From positions 1,178,001 through 1,242,000 of the forward strand of contig JAZGTN010000051.1 in assembly GCA_037783415.1 (NCBI GenBank): a stretch of 64,000 bases of DNA, in the 5' to 3' direction. This stretch comes from Leptasterias polaris (taxonomy: Eukaryota; Echinodermata; Asteroidea; Forcipulatida; Asteriidae). The notes under the pieces are model-generated. The model was not told the origin of the DNA. It saw nothing but the letters and a program-made list of their open reading frames with translations, and did no database searches. Shown here piece by piece: positions 12,200-25,556 of this stretch (its first letter is position 1; the number at the start of each line of letters is the position of its first letter). The position numbers were made by a program, and so were the translations under genes.

Positions 12200-12599
12200 A
12201 TCTTTTGTATTTTTCCTCGACATACGGAGGTTAGATCTAAACTGGAAACTGAAGCCCCTATATTAAAGTCAGCAAACTGTTTACTGCCATACTACGCTGA
12301 AAACACCGTTTCTCGTCTGATCACCGAAGTTAAGCATCGTCGGGCCCGGTCAGTACTTGGACGGGAGACCTCCTGGGAATACCGGGTGCTGTAGACATCT
12401 TTTGTATTTTTCCTAGACATACGGAGGTTAGATCTAAACTGGAAACTGAAGCCCCTATATTAAAGTCAGCAACGTGTCTACTGCCATACTACGCTGAAAA
12501 CACCGGTTCTCGTCTGATCACCGAAGTTAAGCATCGTCGGGCCCGGTCGGTACTTGGACGGGAGACCTCCTGGGAATACCGGGTGCTGTAGACATATTT

Positions 12600-15500
12600 T
12601 GTATTTTTCCTCAAAATAAGGAAGTTAGATATCTCAACTGAAAACTGAAGCCCCTAAATTAAAGTCAGCAACGTGTCTACTGCCATACTACGCTGAAAAC
12701 ACCGGTTCTCGTCTGATCGCCGAAGTTAGGCATCGTCGGGCCCGGTCAGTACTTGGACGGGAGACCTCCTGGGAATACCGGGTGCTGTAGACATCTTTTG
12801 TATTTTTCCTCGACATACGGAGGTTAGATCTAAACTGGAAACTGAAGCCCCTATATTAAAGTCAGCAAACTGTTTACTGCCATACTACGCTGAAAACACC
12901 GTTTCTCGTCTGATCACCGAAGTTAAGCATCGTCGGGCCCGGTCCGTACTTGGACGGGAGACCTCCTGGGAATACCGGGTGCTGTAGACATCTTTTTGTA
13001 TTTTTCCTCAACATACGGATGTTAGAAACAATCTAAACTGAAACCCCTAAATTAAAGTTAACAACGTGTCTACTGCCATACTACGCTGAAAACACCGGTT
13101 CTCGTCTGATCACCGAAGTTAAGCATCGTCGGGCCCGGTCAGTACTTGGACGGGAGACCTCCTGGGAATACCGGGTGCTGTAGACATATTTTGTATTTTT
13201 CCTCAAAATACGGAAGTTATATATCTAAACTGGAAACTGAAGCCCCTATATTAAAGTCAACAAAGTGTTTACTGCCATGCTACGCTGAAAACACCGGTTC
13301 TCGTCTGATCACCGAAGTTAAGCATCGTCAGGCGCGGTCAGTACTTGGACGGGAGACCTCCTGGGAATACCTGGTGCTGTAGACATCTTTTGTATTTTTC
13401 CTCAAAATACGGAAGTTAGATATCTAAACTGGAAACTGAAGCCCCTATATTAAAGTCAACAAAGTGTCTACTGCCAGACTACGCTGAAAACACCGGTTCT
13501 CGTCTGATCACTGAAGTTAAGAATCGTCGGGCCCGGTCAGTACTTGGACGGGGGACCTCCTGGGAATACCGGGTGCTGTAGACATCTTTTTGTATTTTTC
13601 CTCAACATACGGAGGTTAGAAACAATCTAAACTGAAGCCCCTAAATTAAAGTTAGCAACGTGTCTACTGCCATACTACGCTGAAAACACCGGTTCTCGTC
13701 TGATCACCGAAGTTAAGCATCGTCGGGCCCGGTCAGTACTTGGACGGGAGACCTCCTGGGAATACCGGGTGCTGTAGACATATTTTGTATTTTTCCTCAA
13801 AATACGGAAGTTAGATATCTAAACTGGAAACTGAAGCCCCTATATTAAAGTCAACAAAGTGTTTACTGCCATACTACGCTGAAAACACCGGTTCTCGTCT
13901 GATCACCGAAGTTAAGCATCGTCGGGCCCAGTCAGTACTTGGACGGGAGACCTCCTGGGAATACCGGGTGCTGTAGACATCTTTTGTATTTTTCCTCGAC
14001 ATACGGAGGTTAGATCTAAACTGGAAACTGAAGCCCCTATATTAAAGTCAGCAACATGTATACTGCCATACTACGCTGAAAACACCGGTTCTCGTCTGAT
14101 CACCGAAGTTAAGCATCGTCGGGCCCGGTCAGTACTTGGACGGGAGACCTCCTGGGAATACCGGGTGCTGTAGACATATTTTTGTATTTTTCCTCAAAAT
14201 AAGGAAGTTAGATATCTCAACTGAAAACTGAAGCCCCTAAATTAAAGTCAGCAACGTGTCTACTGCCATACTACGCTGAAAACACCGGTTCTCGTCTGAT
14301 CGCCGAAGTTAGGCATCGTCGGGCCCGGTCAGTACTTGGACGGGAGACCTCCTGGGAATACCGGGTGCTGTAGACATCTTTTGTATTTTTCCTCGACATA
14401 CGGAGGTTAGATCTAAACTGGAAACTGAAGCCCCTATATTAAAGTCAGCAAACTGTTTACTGCCATACTACGCTGAAAACACCGTTTCTCGTCTGATCAC
14501 CGAAGTTAAGCATCGTCGGGCCCGGTCCGTACTTGGACGGGAGACCTCCTGGGAATACCGGGTGCTGTAGACATCTTTTTGTATTTTTCCTCAACATACG
14601 GATGTTAGAAACAATCTAAACTGAAACCCCTAAATTAAAGTTAACAACGTGTCTACTGCCATACTACGCTGAAAACACCGGTTCTCGTCTGATCACCGAA
14701 GTTAAGCATCGTCGGGCCCGGTCAGTACTTGGACGGGAGACCTCCTGGGAATACCGGGTGCTGTAGACATATTTTGTATTTTTCCTCAAAATACGGAAGT
14801 TATATATCTAAACTGGAAACTGAAGCCCCTATATTAAAGTCAACAAAGTGTTTACTGCCATGCTACGCTGAAAACACCGGTTCTCGTCTGATCACCGAAG
14901 TTAAGCATCGTCAGGCGCGGTCAGTACTTGGACGGGAGACCTCCTGGGAATACCTGGTGCTGTAGACATCTTTTGTATTTTTCCTCAAAATACGGAAGTT
15001 AGATATCTAAACTGGAAACTGAAGCCCCTATATTAAAGTCAACAAAGTGTCTACTGCCAGACTACGCTGAAAACACCGGTTCTCGTCTGATCACTGAAGT
15101 TAAGAATCGTCGGGCCCGGTCAGTACTTGGACGGGGGACCTCCTGGGAATACCGGGTGCTGTAGACATCTTTTTGTATTTTTCCTCAACATACGGAGGTT
15201 AGAAACAATCTAAACTGAAGCCCCTAAATTAAAGTTAGCAACGTGGCTACTGCCATACTACGCTGAAAACACCGGTTCTCGTCTGATCACCGAAGTTAAG
15301 CATCGTCGGGCCCGGTCAGTACTTGGACGGGAGACCTCCTGGGAATACCGGGTGCTGTAGACATATTTTGTATTTTTCCTCAAAATACGGAAGTTAGATA
15401 TCTAAACTGGAAACTGAAGCCCCTATATTAAAGTCAACAAAGTGTTTACTGCCATACTACGCTGAAAACACCGGTTCTCGTCTGATCACCGAAGTTAAGC

Positions 15501-15780
15501 ATCGTCGGGCCCAGTCAGTACTTGGACGGGAGACCTCCTGGGAATACCGGGTGCTGTAGACATCTTTTGTATTTTTCCTCGACATACGGAGGTTAGATCT
15601 AAACTGGAAACTGAAGCCCCTATATTAAAGTCAGCAACATGTATACTGCCATACTACGCTGAAAACACCGGTTCTCGTCTGATCACCGAAGTTAAGCATC
15701 GTCGGGCCCGGTCAGTACTTGGACGGGAGACCTCCTGGGAATACCGGGTGCTGTAGACATATTTTTGTATTTTTCCTCAA
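12600..15780 (+). repeat. 8-unit higher-order repeat, two copies (period 1583 bp)
   Basis: A rare 5S variant with two changes, GATCGCCGAAGTTAGGCAT, occurs only at 12715 and 14298, 1583 bp apart. The TTATATATC spacer and other markers repeat at the same offset. The join between copies falls in a hybrid spacer near 14175-14196. Confidence 0.88.
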
Positions 15781-18598
15781 CATACGGAGGTTAGAAACAA
15801 TCTAAACTGAAGCCCCTAAATTAAAGTTAGCAACGTGTCTACTGCCATATTATGCTGAAAACACCGGTTCTCGTCTGATCACCGAAGTTAAGCATCGTCG
15901 GGCCCGGTCAGTACTTGGACGGGAGACCTCCTGGGAATACCGGGTGCTGTAGACGTCTTTTTGTATTTTTCCTCAACATACGGAGGTTAGAAACAATCTA
16001 AGCTGAAGCCCCTATATTAAAGTCAACAAAGTGTCTACTGCCATACGACGCTGAAAACACTGGTTCTCGTCTGATCACCGAAGTTAAGCATCGTCGGGCC
16101 CGGTCAGTACTTGGACGGGAGACCTCCTGGGAATACCGGGTGCTGTAGACATCTTTTGTATTTTTCCTCGACATACGGAGGTTAGATCTAAACTGGAAAA
16201 TGAAGCCCCTATATTAAAGTCAGCAACGTGTCTACTGCCATACTATGCTGAAAACACCGGTTCTCGTCTGATCACCGAAGTTAAGCATCGTCGGGCCCGG
16301 TCAGTACTTGGACGGGAGACCTCTTGGGAATACCGGGTGCTGTAGACATATTTTTGTATTTTTCCTCAACATACGGAGGTTAGAAACAATCTAAACTGAA
16401 GCCCCTAAATTAAAGTTAGCAACGTGTCTACTGCCATACTATGCTGAAAACACCGGTTCTCGTCTGATCACCGAAGTTAAGCATCGTCGGGCCCGGTCAG
16501 TACTTGGACGGGAGACCTCCTGGGAATACCGGGTGCTGTAGACGTCTTTTTGTATTTTTCCTCAACATACGGAGGTTAGAAACAATCTAAACTGAAGCCC
16601 CTAAATTAAAGTTAGCAACGTGTCTACTGCCATACTATGCTGAAAACACCGGTTCTCGTCTGATCACCGAAGTTAAGCATCGTCGGGCCCGGTCAGTACT
16701 TGGACGGGAGACCTCCTGGGAATACCGGGTGCTGTAGACATATTTTGTATTTTTCCTCAAAATAAGGAAGTTAGATATCTAAACTGAAAACTGAAGCCCC
16801 TAAATTAAAGTCAGCAACGTGTCTACTGCCATACTACGCTGAAAACACCGGTTCTCGTCTGATCACCGAAGTTAAGCATCGTCGGGCCCGGTCAGTACTT
16901 GGACGGGAGACCTCCTGGGAATACCGGGTGCTGTAGACATCTTTTGTATTTTTCCTCGACATACGGAGGTTAGATCTAAACTGGAAACTGAAGCCCCTAT
17001 ATTAAAGTCAGCAAACTGTCTACTGCCATACTACGCTGAAAACACCGTTTCTCGTCTGATCACCGAAGTTAAGCATCGTCGGGCCCGGTCCGTACTTGGA
17101 CGGGAGACCTCCTGGGAATACCGGGTGCTGTAGACATCTTTTTGTATTTTTCCTCAACATACGGATGTTAGAAACAATCTAAACTGAAGCCCCTAAATTA
17201 AAGTTAGCAACGTGTCTACTGCCATACTACGCTGAAAACACCGGTTCTCGTCTGATCACCGAAGTTAAGCATCGTCGGGCCCGGTCAGTACTTGGACGGG
17301 AGACCTCCTGGGAATACCCGGTGCTGTAGACATCTTTTGTATTTTTCCTCAAAATACGGAAGTTAGATATCTAAACTGGAAACTGAAGCCCCTATATTAA
17401 AGTCAACAAAGTGTTTACTGCCATACTACGCTGAAAACACCGGTTCTCGTCTGATCACTGAAGTTAAGCATCGTCAGGCCCGGTCAGTACTTGGACGGGA
17501 GACCTCCTGGGAATACCGGGTGCTGTAGACATCTTTTGTATTTTTCCTCAAAATACGGAAGTTAGATATCTAAACTGGAAACTGAAGCCCCTATATTAAA
17601 GTCAACAAAGTGTCTACTGCCATACTACGCTGAAAACACCGGTTCTCGTCTGATCACTGAAGTTAAGAATCGTCGGGCCCGGTCAGTACTTGGACGGGAG
17701 ACCTCCTGGGAATACCGGGTGCTGTAGACATCTTTTTGTATTTTTCATCAACATACGGAGGTTAGAAACAATCTAAACTGAAGCCCCTAAATTAAAGTTA
17801 GCAACGTGTTTACTGCCATACTACGCTGAAAACACCGGTTCTCGTCTGATCACCGAAATTAAGCATCGTCGGGCCCGGTCAGTACTTGGACGGGAGACCT
17901 CCTGGGAATACCTGGTGCTGTAGACATCTTTTGTATTTTTCCTCAAAATACGGAAGTTAGATATCTAAACTGGAAACTGAAGCCCCTATATTAAAGTCAA
18001 CAAAGTGTCTACTGCCAGACTACGCTGAAAACACCGGTTCTCGTCTGATCACTGAAGTTAAGAATCGTCGGGCCCGGTCAGTGCTTGGACGGGGGACCTC
18101 CTGGGAATACCGGGTGCTGTAGACATCTTTTTGTATTTTTCCTCAACATACGGAGGTTAGAAACAATCTAAACTGAAGCCCCTAAATTAAAGTTAGCAAC
18201 GTGTCTACTGCCATACTACGCTGAAAACACCGGTTCTCGTCTGATCACCGAAGTTAAGCATCGTCGGGCCCGGTCAGTACTTGGACGGGAGACCTCCTGG
18301 GAATACCGGGTGCTGTAGACATATTTTGTATTTTTCCTCAAAATACGGAAGTTAGATATCTAAACTGGAAACTGAAGCCCCTATATTAAAGTCAACAAAG
18401 TGTTTACTGCCATACTACGCTGAAAACACCGGTTCTCGTCTGATCACCGAAGTTAAGCATCGTCGGGCCCGGTCAGTACTTGGACGGGAGACCTCCTGGG
18501 AATACCGGGTGCTGTAGACATCTTTTGTATTTTTCCTCGACATACGGAGGTTAGATCTAAACTGGAAACTGAAGCCCCTATATTAAAGTCAGCAACGT

Positions 18599-18715
18599 GT
18601 CTACTGCCATACTACGCTGAAAACACCGGTTCTCGTCTGATCACCGAGTTAAGCATCGTCGGGCCCGGTCAGTACTTGGACGGGAGACCTCCTGGGAATA
18701 CCGGGTGCTGTAGAC
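18599..18715 (+). pseudogene. 5S copy with 1-nt A-box deletion
   Basis: ACCGAGTTAAG form, lying in the first copy of the 17-unit higher-order repeat. Its exact partner is at 21952, 3353 bp downstream. Confidence 0.75.
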
Positions 18716-19583
18716 ATATTTTTGTATTTTTCCTCAACATACGGAGGTTAGAAACAATCTAAACTGAAGCCCCTAAATTAAAGTTAGCAACGTGTCTACT
18801 GCTTATACTATGCTGAAAACACCGGTTCTCGTCTGATCACCGAAGTTAAGCATCGTCGGGCCCGGTCAGTACTTGGACGGGAGACCTCCTGGGAATACCG
18901 GGTGCTGTAGACGTCTTTTTGTATTTTTCCTCGACATACGGAGGTTAGATCTAAACTGGAAACTGAAGCCCCTATATTAAAGTCAGCAACGTGTCTACTG
19001 CCATACTACGCTGAAAACACCGGTTCTCGTCTGATCACCGAAGTTAAGCATCGTCGGGCCCGGTCAGTACTTGGACGGGAGACCTCCTGGGAATACCGGG
19101 TGCTGTAGACATCTTTTGTATTTTTCCTAGACATACGGAGGTTAGATCTAAACTGGAAACTGAAGCCCCTACATTAAAGTCAACAAAGTGTTTACTGCCA
19201 TACTACGCTGAAAACACCGGTTCTCGTCTGATCACCGAAGTTAAGCATCGTCGGGCCCGGTCAGTACTTGGACGGGAGACCTCCTGGGAATACCGGGTGC
19301 TGTAGACATCTTTTGTATTTTTCCTCGACATACGGAGGTTAGATCTAAACTGGAAACTGAAGCCCCTATATTAAAGTCAGCAACGTGTCTACTGCCATAC
19401 TACGCTGAAAACACCGGTTCTCGTCTGATCACCGAAGTTAAGCATCGTCGGGCCCGGTCAGTACTTGGACGGGAGACCTCCTGGGAATACCGGGTGCTGT
19501 AGACATCTTTTGTATTTTTCCTCGACATACGGAGGTTAGATCTAAACTGGAAACTGAAGCCCCTATATTAAAGTCAGCAACGT

Positions 19584-19700
19584 GTCTACTGCCATACTAC
19601 GCTGAAAACACCGGTTCTCGTCTGATCACCGAGTTAAGCATCGTCGGGCCCGGTCAGTACTTGGACGGGAGACCTCCTGGGAATACCGGGTGCTGTAGAC
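19584..19700 (+). pseudogene. 5S copy with 1-nt A-box deletion
   Basis: ACCGAGTTAAG form, five units after the copy at 18599. Its partner in the 17-unit repeat is at 22937. Confidence 0.75.
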
Positions 19701-21951
19701 ATATTTTTGTATTTTTCCTCAACATACGGAGGTTAGAAACAATCTAAACTGAAGCCCCTAAATTAAAGTTAGCAACGTGTCTACTGCCATACTATGCTGA
19801 AAACACCGGTTCTCGTCTGATCACCGAAGTTAAGCATCGTCGGGCCCGGTCAGTACTTGGACGGGAGACCTCCTGGGAATACCGGGTGCTGTAGACGTCT
19901 TTTTGTATTTTTCCTCAACATACGGAGGTTAGAAACAATCTAAACTGAAGCCCCTAAATTAAAGTTAGCAACGTGTCTACTGCCATACTATGCTGAAAAC
20001 ACCGGTTCTCGTCTGATCACCGAAGTTAAGCATCGTCGGGCCCGGTCAGTACTTGGACGGGAGACCTCCTGGGAATACCGGGTGCTGTAGACATATTTTG
20101 TATTTTTCCTCAAAATAAGGAAGTTAGATATCTAAACTGAAAACTGAAGCCCCTAAATTAAAGTCAGCAACGTGTCTACTGCCATACTACGCTGAAAACA
20201 CCGGTTCTCGTCTGATCACCGAAGTTAAGCATCGTCGGGCCCGGTCAGTACTTGGACGGGAGACCTCCTGGGAATACCGGGTGCTGTAGACATCTTTTGT
20301 ATTTTTCCTCGACATACGGAGGTTAGATCTAAACTGGAAACTGAAGCCCCTATATTAAAGTCAGCAAACTGTCTACTGCCATACTACGCTGAAAACACCG
20401 TTTCTCGTCTGATCACCGAAGTTAAGCATCGTCGGGCCCGGTCCGTACTTGGACGGGAGACCTCCTGGGAATACCGGGTGCTGTAGACATCTTTTTGTAT
20501 TTTTCCTCAACATACGGATGTTAGAAACAATCTAAACTGAAGCCCCTAAATTAAAGTTAGCAACGTGTCTACTGCCATACTACGCTGAAAACACCGGTTC
20601 TCGTCTGATCACCGAAGTTAAGCATCGTCGGGCCCGGTCAGTACTTGGACGGGAGACCTCCTGGGAATACCCGGTGCTGTAGACATCTTTTGTATTTTTC
20701 CTCAAAATACGGAAGTTAGATATCTAAACTGGAAACTGAAGCCCCTATATTAAAGTCAACAAAGTGTTTACTGCCATACTACGCTGAAAACACCGGTTCT
20801 CGTCTGATCACCGAAGTTAAGCATCGTCAGGCCCGGTCAGTACTTGGACGGGAGACCTCCTGGGAATACCGGGTGCTGTAGACATCTTTTGTATTTTTCC
20901 TCAAAATACGGAAGTTAGATATCTAAACTGGAAACTGAAGCCCCTATATTAAAGTCAACAAAGTGTCTACTGCCATACTACGCTGAAAACACCGGTTCTC
21001 GTCTGATCACTGAAGTTAAGAATCGTCGGGCCCGGTCAGTACTTGGACGGGAGACCTCCTGGGAATACCGGGTGCTGTAGACATCTTTTTGTATTTTTCA
21101 TCAACATACGGAGGTTAGAAACAATCTAAACTGAAGCCCCTAAATTAAAGTTAGCAACGTGTTTACTGCCATACTACGCTGAAAACACCGGTTCTCGTCT
21201 GATCACCGAAATTAAGCATCGTCGGGCCCGGTCAGTACTTGGACGGGAGACCTCCTGGGAATACCTGGTGCTGTAGACATCTTTTGTATTTTTCCTCAAA
21301 ATACGGAAGTTAGATATCTAAACTGGAAACTGAAGCCCCTATATTAAAGTCAACAAAGTGTCTACTGCCAGACTACGCTGAAAACACCGGTTCTCGTCTG
21401 ATCACTGAAGTTAAGAATCGTCGGGCCCGGTCAGTGCTTGGACGGGGGACCTCCTGGGAATACCGGGTGCTGTAGACATCTTTTTGTATTTTTCCTCAAC
21501 ATACGGAGGTTAGAAACAATCTAAACTGAAGCCCCTAAATTAAAGTTAGCAACGTGTCTACTGCCATACTACGCTGAAAACACCGGTTCTCGTCTGATCA
21601 CCGAAGTTAAGCATCGTCGGGCCCGGTCAGTACTTGGACGGGAGACCTCCTGGGAATACCGGGTGCTGTAGACATATTTTGTATTTTTCCTCAAAATACG
21701 GAAGTTAGATATCTAAACTGGAAACTGAAGCCCCTATATTAAAGTCAACAAAGTGTTTACTGCCATACTACGCTGAAAACACCGGTTCTCGTCTGATCAC
21801 CGAAGTTAAGCATCGTCGGGCCCGGTCAGTACTTGGACGGGAGACCTCCTGGGAATACCGGGTGCTGTAGACATCTTTTGTATTTTTCCTCGACATACGG
21901 AGGTTAGATCTAAACTGGAAACTGAAGCCCCTATATTAAAGTCAGCAACGT

Positions 21952-22068
21952 GTCTACTGCCATACTACGCTGAAAACACCGGTTCTCGTCTGATCACCGA
22001 GTTAAGCATCGTCGGGCCCGGTCAGTACTTGGACGGGAGACCTCCTGGGAATACCGGGTGCTGTAGAC
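21952..22068 (+). pseudogene. 5S copy with 1-nt A-box deletion
   Basis: ACCGAGTTAAG form; partner of the copy at 18599 in the second copy of the 17-unit repeat. Confidence 0.75.
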
Positions 22069-22936
22069 ATATTTTTGTATTTTTCCTCAACATACGGAGG
22101 TTAGAAACAATCTAAACTGAAGCCCCTAAATTAAAGTTAGCAACGTGTCTACTGCTTATACTATGCTGAAAACACCGGTTCTCGTCTGATCACCGAAGTT
22201 AAGCATCGTCGGGCCCGGTCAGTACTTGGACGGGAGACCTCCTGGGAATACCGGGTGCTGTAGACGTCTTTTTGTATTTTTCCTCGACATACGGAGGTTA
22301 GATCTAAACTGGAAACTGAAGCCCCTATATTAAAGTCAGCAACGTGTCTACTGCCATACTACGCTGAAAACACCGGTTCTCGTCTGATCACCGAAGTTAA
22401 GCATCGTCGGGCCCGGTCAGTACTTGGACGGGAGACCTCCTGGGAATACCGGGTGCTGTAGACATCTTTTGTATTTTTCCTAGACATACGGAGGTTAGAT
22501 CTAAACTGGAAACTGAAGCCCCTACATTAAAGTCAACAAAGTGTTTACTGCCATACTACGCTGAAAACACCGGTTCTCGTCTGATCACCGAAGTTAAGCA
22601 TCGTCGGGCCCGGTCAGTACTTGGACGGGAGACCTCCTGGGAATACCGGGTGCTGTAGACATCTTTTGTATTTTTCCTCGACATACGGAGGTTAGATCTA
22701 AACTGGAAACTGAAGCCCCTATATTAAAGTCAGCAACGTGTCTACTGCCATACTACGCTGAAAACACCGGTTCTCGTCTGATCACCGAAGTTAAGCATCG
22801 TCGGGCCCGGTCAGTACTTGGACGGGAGACCTCCTGGGAATACCGGGTGCTGTAGACATCTTTTGTATTTTTCCTCGACATACGGAGGTTAGATCTAAAC
22901 TGGAAACTGAAGCCCCTATATTAAAGTCAGCAACGT

Positions 22937-23053
22937 GTCTACTGCCATACTACGCTGAAAACACCGGTTCTCGTCTGATCACCGAGTTAAGCATCGTCGG
23001 GCCCGGTCAGTACTTGGACGGGAGACCTCCTGGGAATACCGGGTGCTGTAGAC
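22937..23053 (+). pseudogene. 5S copy with 1-nt A-box deletion
   Basis: ACCGAGTTAAG form; partner of the copy at 19584. The last copy I found with this deletion, two units before the 24-nt-deleted copy at 23328. None was seen after 23 kb. Confidence 0.75.
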
Positions 23054-23327
23054 ATATTTTTGTATTTTTCCTCAACATACGGAGGTTAGAAACAATCTAA
23101 ACTGAAGCCCCTAAATTAAAGTTAGCAACGTGTCTACTGCCATACTATGCTGAAAACACCGGTTCTCGTCTGATCACCGAAGTTAAGCATCGTCGGGCCC
23201 GGTCAGTACTTGGACGGGAGACCTCCTGGGAATACCGGGTGCTGTAGACGTCTTTTTGTATTTTTCCTCAACATACGGAGGTTAGAAACAATCTAAACTG
23301 AAGCCCCTAAATTAAAGTTAGCAATGT

Positions 23328-23421
23328 GTCTACTGCCATACTACGCTGAAAACACCCGTTCTCGTCGGGCCCGGTCAGTACTTGGACGGGAGACCTCCTG
23401 GGAATACCGGGTGCTGTAGAC
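23328..23421 (+). pseudogene. 5S copy with 24-nt internal deletion
   Basis: Fourth and last copy of the 24-nt deletion allele. As elsewhere, it sits just after a unit with the CGTCTTTTTG spacer start, so its neighbourhood is conserved with the three earlier copies. Confidence 0.9.
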
Positions 23422-25556
23422 ATCTTTTGTATTTTTCCTCGACATACGGAGGTTAGATCTAAACTGGAAACTGAAGCCCCTATATTAAAGTCAGCAACGT
23501 GTCTACTGCCATACTACGCTGAAAACACCGGTTCTCGTCTGATCACCGAAGTTAAGCATCGTCGGGCCCGGTCAGTACTTGGACGGGAGACCTCCTGGGA
23601 ATACCGGGTGCTGTAGACATCTTTTGTATTTTTCCTAGACATACGGAGGTTAGATCTAAACTGGAAACTGAAGCCCCTATATTAAAGTCAGCAACGTGTC
23701 TACTGCCATACTACGCTGAAAACACCGGTTCTCGTCTGATCACCGAAGTTAAGCATCGTCGGGCCCGGTCGGTACTTGGACGGGAGACCTCCTGGGAATA
23801 CCGGGTGCTGTAGACATATTTTGTATTTTTCCTCAAAATAAGGAAGTTAGATATCTCAACTGAAAACTGAAGCCCCTAAATTAAAGTCAGCAACGTGTCT
23901 ACTGCCATACTACGCTGAAAACACCGGTTCTCGTCTGATCACCGAAGTTAAGCATCGTCGGGCCCGGTCAGTACTTGGACGGGAGACCTCCTGGGAATAC
24001 CGGGTGCTGTAGACATCTTTTGTATTTTTCCTCGACATACGGAGGTTAGATCTAAACTGGAAACTGAAGCCCCTATATTAAAGTCAGCAAACTGTTTACT
24101 GCCATACTACGCTGAAAACACCGTTTCTCGTCTGATCACCGAAGTTAAGCATCGTCGGGCCCGGTCCGTACTTGGACGGGAGACCTCCTGGGAATACCGG
24201 GTGCTGTAGACATCTTTTTGTATTTTTCCTCAACATACGGATGTTAGAAACAATCTAAACTGAAACCCCTAAATTAAAGTTAACAACGTGTCTACTGCCA
24301 TACTACGCTGAAAACACCGGTTCTCGTCTGATCACCGAAGTTAAGCATCGTCGGGCCCGGTCAGTACTTGGACGGGAGACCTCCTGGGAATACCGGGTGC
24401 TGTAGACATATTTTGTATTTTTCCTCAAAATACGGAAGTTATATATCTAAACTGGAAACTGAAGCCCCTATATTAAAGTCAACAAAGTGTTTACTGCCAT
24501 GCTACGCTGAAAACACCGGTTCTCGTCTGATCACCGAAGTTAAGCATCGTCAGGCGCGGTCAGTACTTGGACGGGATACCTCCTGGGAATACCTGGTGCT
24601 GTAGACATCTTTTGTATTTTTCCTCAAAATACGGAAGTTAGATATCTAAACTGGAAACTGAAGCCCCTATATTAAAGTCAACAAAGTGTCTACTGCCAGA
24701 CTACGCTGAAAACACCGGTTCTCGTCTGATCACTGAAGTTAAGAATCGTCGGGCCCGGTCAGTACTTGGACGGGGGACCTCCTGGGAATACCGGGTGCTG
24801 TAGACATCTTTTTGTATTTTTCCTCAACATACGGAGGTTAGAAACAATCTAAACTGAAGCCCCTAAATTAAAGTTAGCAACGTGTCTACTGCCATACTAC
24901 GCTGAAAACACCGGTTCTCGTCTGATCACCGAAGTTAAGCATCGTCGGGCCCGGTCAGTACTTGGACGGGAGACCTCCTGGGAATACCGGGTGCTGTAGA
25001 CATATTTTGTATTTTTCCTCAAAATACGGAAGTTAGATATCTAAACTGGAAACTGAAGCCCCTATATTAAAGTCAACAAAGTGTTTACTGCCATACTACG
25101 CTGAAAACACCGGTTCTCGTCTGATCACCGAAGTTAAGCATCGTCGGGCCCGGTCAGTTCTTGGACGGGAGACCTCCTGGGAATACCGGGTGCTGTAGAC
25201 ATCTTTTGTATTTTTCCTCGACATACGGAGGTTAGATCTAAACTGGAAACTGAAGCCCCTATATTAAAGTCAGCAACATGTATACTGCCATACTACGCTG
25301 AAAACACCGGTTCTCGTCTGATCACCGAAGTTAAGCATCGTTGGGCCCGGTCAGTACTTGGACGGGAGACCTCCTGGGAATACCGGGTGCTGTAGACATA
25401 TTTTTGTATTTTTCCTCAACATACGGAGGTTAGAAACAATCTAAACTGAAGCCCCTAAATTAAAGTTAGCAACGTGTCTACTGCCATATTATGCTGAAAA
25501 CACCGGTTCTCGTCTGATCACCGAAGTTAAGCATCGTCGGGCCCGGTCAGTACTTG

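Larger units (their letters stand above)
16544..23250 (+). repeat. 17-unit higher-order repeat, two copies (period 3353 bp)
   Basis: Markers repeat at 3353 bp: GTGCTTGGACGGGGG at 18081 and 21434, single-A deletions at 18599/21952 and 19584/22937, and GTCCGTACTTGG copies with the CACCGTTTCTCG change. The two copies look almost identical by eye, with a difference such as GATCACTGAAG versus GATCACCGAAG near 17456/20809. Confidence 0.88.
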
